A DNA stretch of 6,600 nt, from the NCBI GenBank assembly GCA_020437875.1, contig JAGQVR010000066.1, forward strand, positions 5,506-12,105. Direction: 5' to 3'. Positions 5,541 through 6,600 of this stretch are shown here, piece after piece. Position numbers and translations under genes: made by a program. Every line of letters starts with the position of its first letter. Position 1 is the stretch's first letter. This DNA comes from Flavobacteriales bacterium (lineage in GTDB: Bacteria; Bacteroidota; Bacteroidia; Flavobacteriales_F; PHOS-HE28). The notes under the pieces were generated by a model. It was not told where the DNA came from and searched no databases. It was given only the letters and a program-made list of their open reading frames with translations.

Positions 5541-6461
5541 TCACGGACAAGCCGGCGCATACTCCGGGCCATCGCTCGCCAAGGTGGTCCGGTACCATCG
5601 GGCCCCGTCCAAATAGGTCTTGCCGTCCTGGTAGGAGAGGACGTACTCCTGCACACGGCCGCTCGTGGGAGTGAGGCGGAGCACGGTGTTCCCGTTGGCC
5701 TGCCGCACCGCGCTCCATTGCCCGTCGCCGGTCGAGCCACCCTGTCCATTGGCGCTCACATCGCTGCCGCTCATCGTATGGTCGCTGCTCGATGAGGCCT
5801 TGTAATGGCCCTGTGGGCACAGGTCGATGCGGCGGTTGATGCTGTATCCGCCGCCGATGCCGCCCTCCACGCTCGATGGGCTGGAGTAACTCTCCATGTA
5901 GGTGAGGCGCGCTCCCGAGAGCCGGTCGTGCCATGCCTTATCCGCGCTGCCGCCAGTGGATGCAGAGCCAGTGGCCGGCTTGGTATAGTCAACGCTGGCC
6001 AAGGCCGCCATCAGCGCGGACCGGAGTTCATCGGAGAAGGACTCCGTGGGTGCCAAGGCCATCAGGTTGGCGGTGTTGCCACCGTAGGGGTTGAGGCGCG
6101 CCACCGCAACAACCGTCATGGGCGTGCCCCGCATGGTGCCGGTCTGCAGTATTTCCACCGTGTTGCCGCCGGTGATCTTCGGTCGGCCCGAGAGAGCGAG
6201 ATGTGAATCGCCATCATCCGTCGGTTCGGAGTAGGTCTGCACCAGTGCATCGAGGTCGGTGTGCGGTTTGGCGGCGAGCAGGATGGCGCCCGGAATGGTA
6301 CCGTGCCCCATGATGTACCCTTCGCTGTTCCCGGAAGCCACCCAGCCTTCGGGTATGATGAACGAGAACCCGATGCCTTGGTCGGGTTGTTGTCCGGTGA
6401 GCTCCTGTGCCCGGAGCGGTGCGGTCGTGAATAACAGGAGCGCGATGGTCCAGCAACGCAT
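5541..6461 (-). CDS. Secreted two-domain protein of unknown function (PsbP/DcrB-like N-terminus)
   Basis: This encodes a 306-residue exported protein. The signal peptide is about residues 1-18 (W-T-I-A-L-L-L-F-T-T-A, cleavage near L-R-A). Domain 1 (about 28-160) has G-F-S-F-I-I-P-E-G-W (31-40) and a strand-rich pattern with S-F-S-D-E-L-R near its end. This recalls the PsbP/DcrB/Mog1-type fold, though that assignment is only suggestive. A Gly/Ser/Thr/Ala linker (162-173) leads to domain 2 (about 177-293). That domain runs L-S-G-A-R-L-T-Y-M-E-S-Y-S, then R-R-I-D-L-C-P-Q-G-H-Y (210-220), a Ser/Gly-rich loop, Q-W-S-A-V, and Y-V-L-S-Y-Q-D-G-K-T-Y-L-D-G (273-286). I believe this second module recurs in secreted proteins of several phyla but cannot name it. 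The start at 6461 is chosen because it puts the signal peptide first; upstream codons look non-coding. It converges on the OmpA gene with a 23-nt gap. Confidence 0.82.
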   Translation of the reverse strand: MRCWTIALLLFTTAPLRAQELTGQQPDQGIGFSFIIPEGWVASGNSEGYIMGHGTIPGAILLAAKPHTDLDALVQTYSEPTDDGDSHLALSGRPKITGGNTVEILQTGTMRGTPMTVVAVARLNPYGGNTANLMALAPTESFSDELRSALMAALASVDYTKPATGSASTGGSADKAWHDRLSGARLTYMESYSSPSSVEGGIGGGYSINRRIDLCPQGHYKASSSSDHTMSGSDVSANGQGGSTGDGQWSAVRQANGNTVLRLTPTSGRVQEYVLSYQDGKTYLDGARWYRTTLASDGPEYAPACP

Positions 6462-6581
6462 GGTGGTCCGTGGCCCTGGTGCGCCACAGCAGGCAAGGTA
6501 GTCGCTCGCTTCGTGACCGCGCATTCCCAACCCACCGGACCCTGTGGATGATCCACCGGTCGGGACCGCCTTCCGGTTGGT

Positions 6582-6589
6582 TAATTTTG
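6582..6589 (+). promoter_or_regulatory. Bacteroidota -7 promoter box reading out of the window
   Basis: TAATTTTG matches the TAnnTTTG consensus of the primary sigma factor in this phylum exactly. It lies in an AT-rich patch within an otherwise GC-rich 139-nt intergenic region (6462-6600), just where a promoter for a rightward gene beyond the edge would be. No clear TTG is seen at the -33 position. Transcription would start about five bases further right. The rest of 6462-6600 serves the leftward gene at 6461, but I see no convincing promoter for it. Confidence 0.45.
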
Positions 6590-6600
6590 CAGCCGCTCAA

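Noticed and set aside
5530..5542. Perfect inverted repeat GACCCG-C-CGGGTC between the convergent OmpA and unknown secreted genes, considered as a bidirectional terminator
   Set aside because: A real hairpin would have only five base pairs and a 3-nt loop, with no T run on either side, and it overlaps a stop codon. It may be chance in GC-rich DNA.
5350..5934. A 194-codon minus-strand open frame spanning the OmpA end and the unknown secreted gene
   Set aside because: It overlaps both well-supported genes and yields an Arg/His/Pro-rich product, so it is a shadow.
6494..6500. TACCTTG on the minus strand as a promoter box for the gene starting at 6461
   Set aside because: It is one T short of the consensus, and the nearest upstream TTG is 27 nt away, too far for a normal -33 element.
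6462..6600. Possible tRNA or small RNA in the right-hand intergenic region
   Set aside because: I could not find a T-loop, anticodon stem or other tRNA landmarks on either strand, and the short GC-rich pairings are not consistent with one stable fold.

Overview
The window looks like chromosomal DNA from a GC-rich member of the Bacteroidota, most likely a Flavobacteriales-like lineage. Three observations support this. Two secreted proteins end in type IX secretion (T9SS) type A-like sorting domains, a pathway confined to this phylum. Start codons lack convincing Shine-Dalgarno sequences. A promoter of the phylum type (TAnnTTTG) sits at the right edge. Genus and species cannot be read from the sequence. 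I see no RNA gene, mobile element or CRISPR array.

Layout. (1) 1-324 (+) is the C-terminal ATPase end of a NarL-type sensor histidine kinase, cut by the window edge. (2) 321-1780 (-) holds two translationally coupled genes: a lipoprotein with a Met-rich tail (1322-1780), then a three-pass membrane protein with a C-terminal region that looks SH3-like (321-1325). Their 3' end meets the kinase tail to tail, and the stop codons overlap in a CTAG. (3) 1918-2550 (+) is a complete NarL/FixJ response regulator. (4) 2636-5517 (+) is a compact run of three exported proteins: two T9SS cargos and one OmpA-family protein. (5) 5541-6461 (-) is a secreted two-domain protein of unknown function, convergent with the OmpA gene. 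(6) 6462-6600 is intergenic and carries a promoter-like element pointing out of the window.

How the parts may work together. The most interesting signal is a 19-nt element, CACCCAWATGGGTRATGGA, present twice with 17 of 19 positions identical. One copy lies upstream of the lipoprotein/membrane-protein pair (minus strand) and one upstream of the exported-protein run (plus strand). Each copy is oriented towards the gene it precedes, and each lies 22-23 nt before a TTTG that could be the 3' half of a Bacteroidota -7 box. The two copies bracket the response-regulator gene. The simplest inference is that this regulator, probably partnered by the kinase at the left edge, controls both units, giving a small local regulon of cell-envelope and secreted proteins. 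This reading is inference; only the repeated element and its geometry are seen directly.
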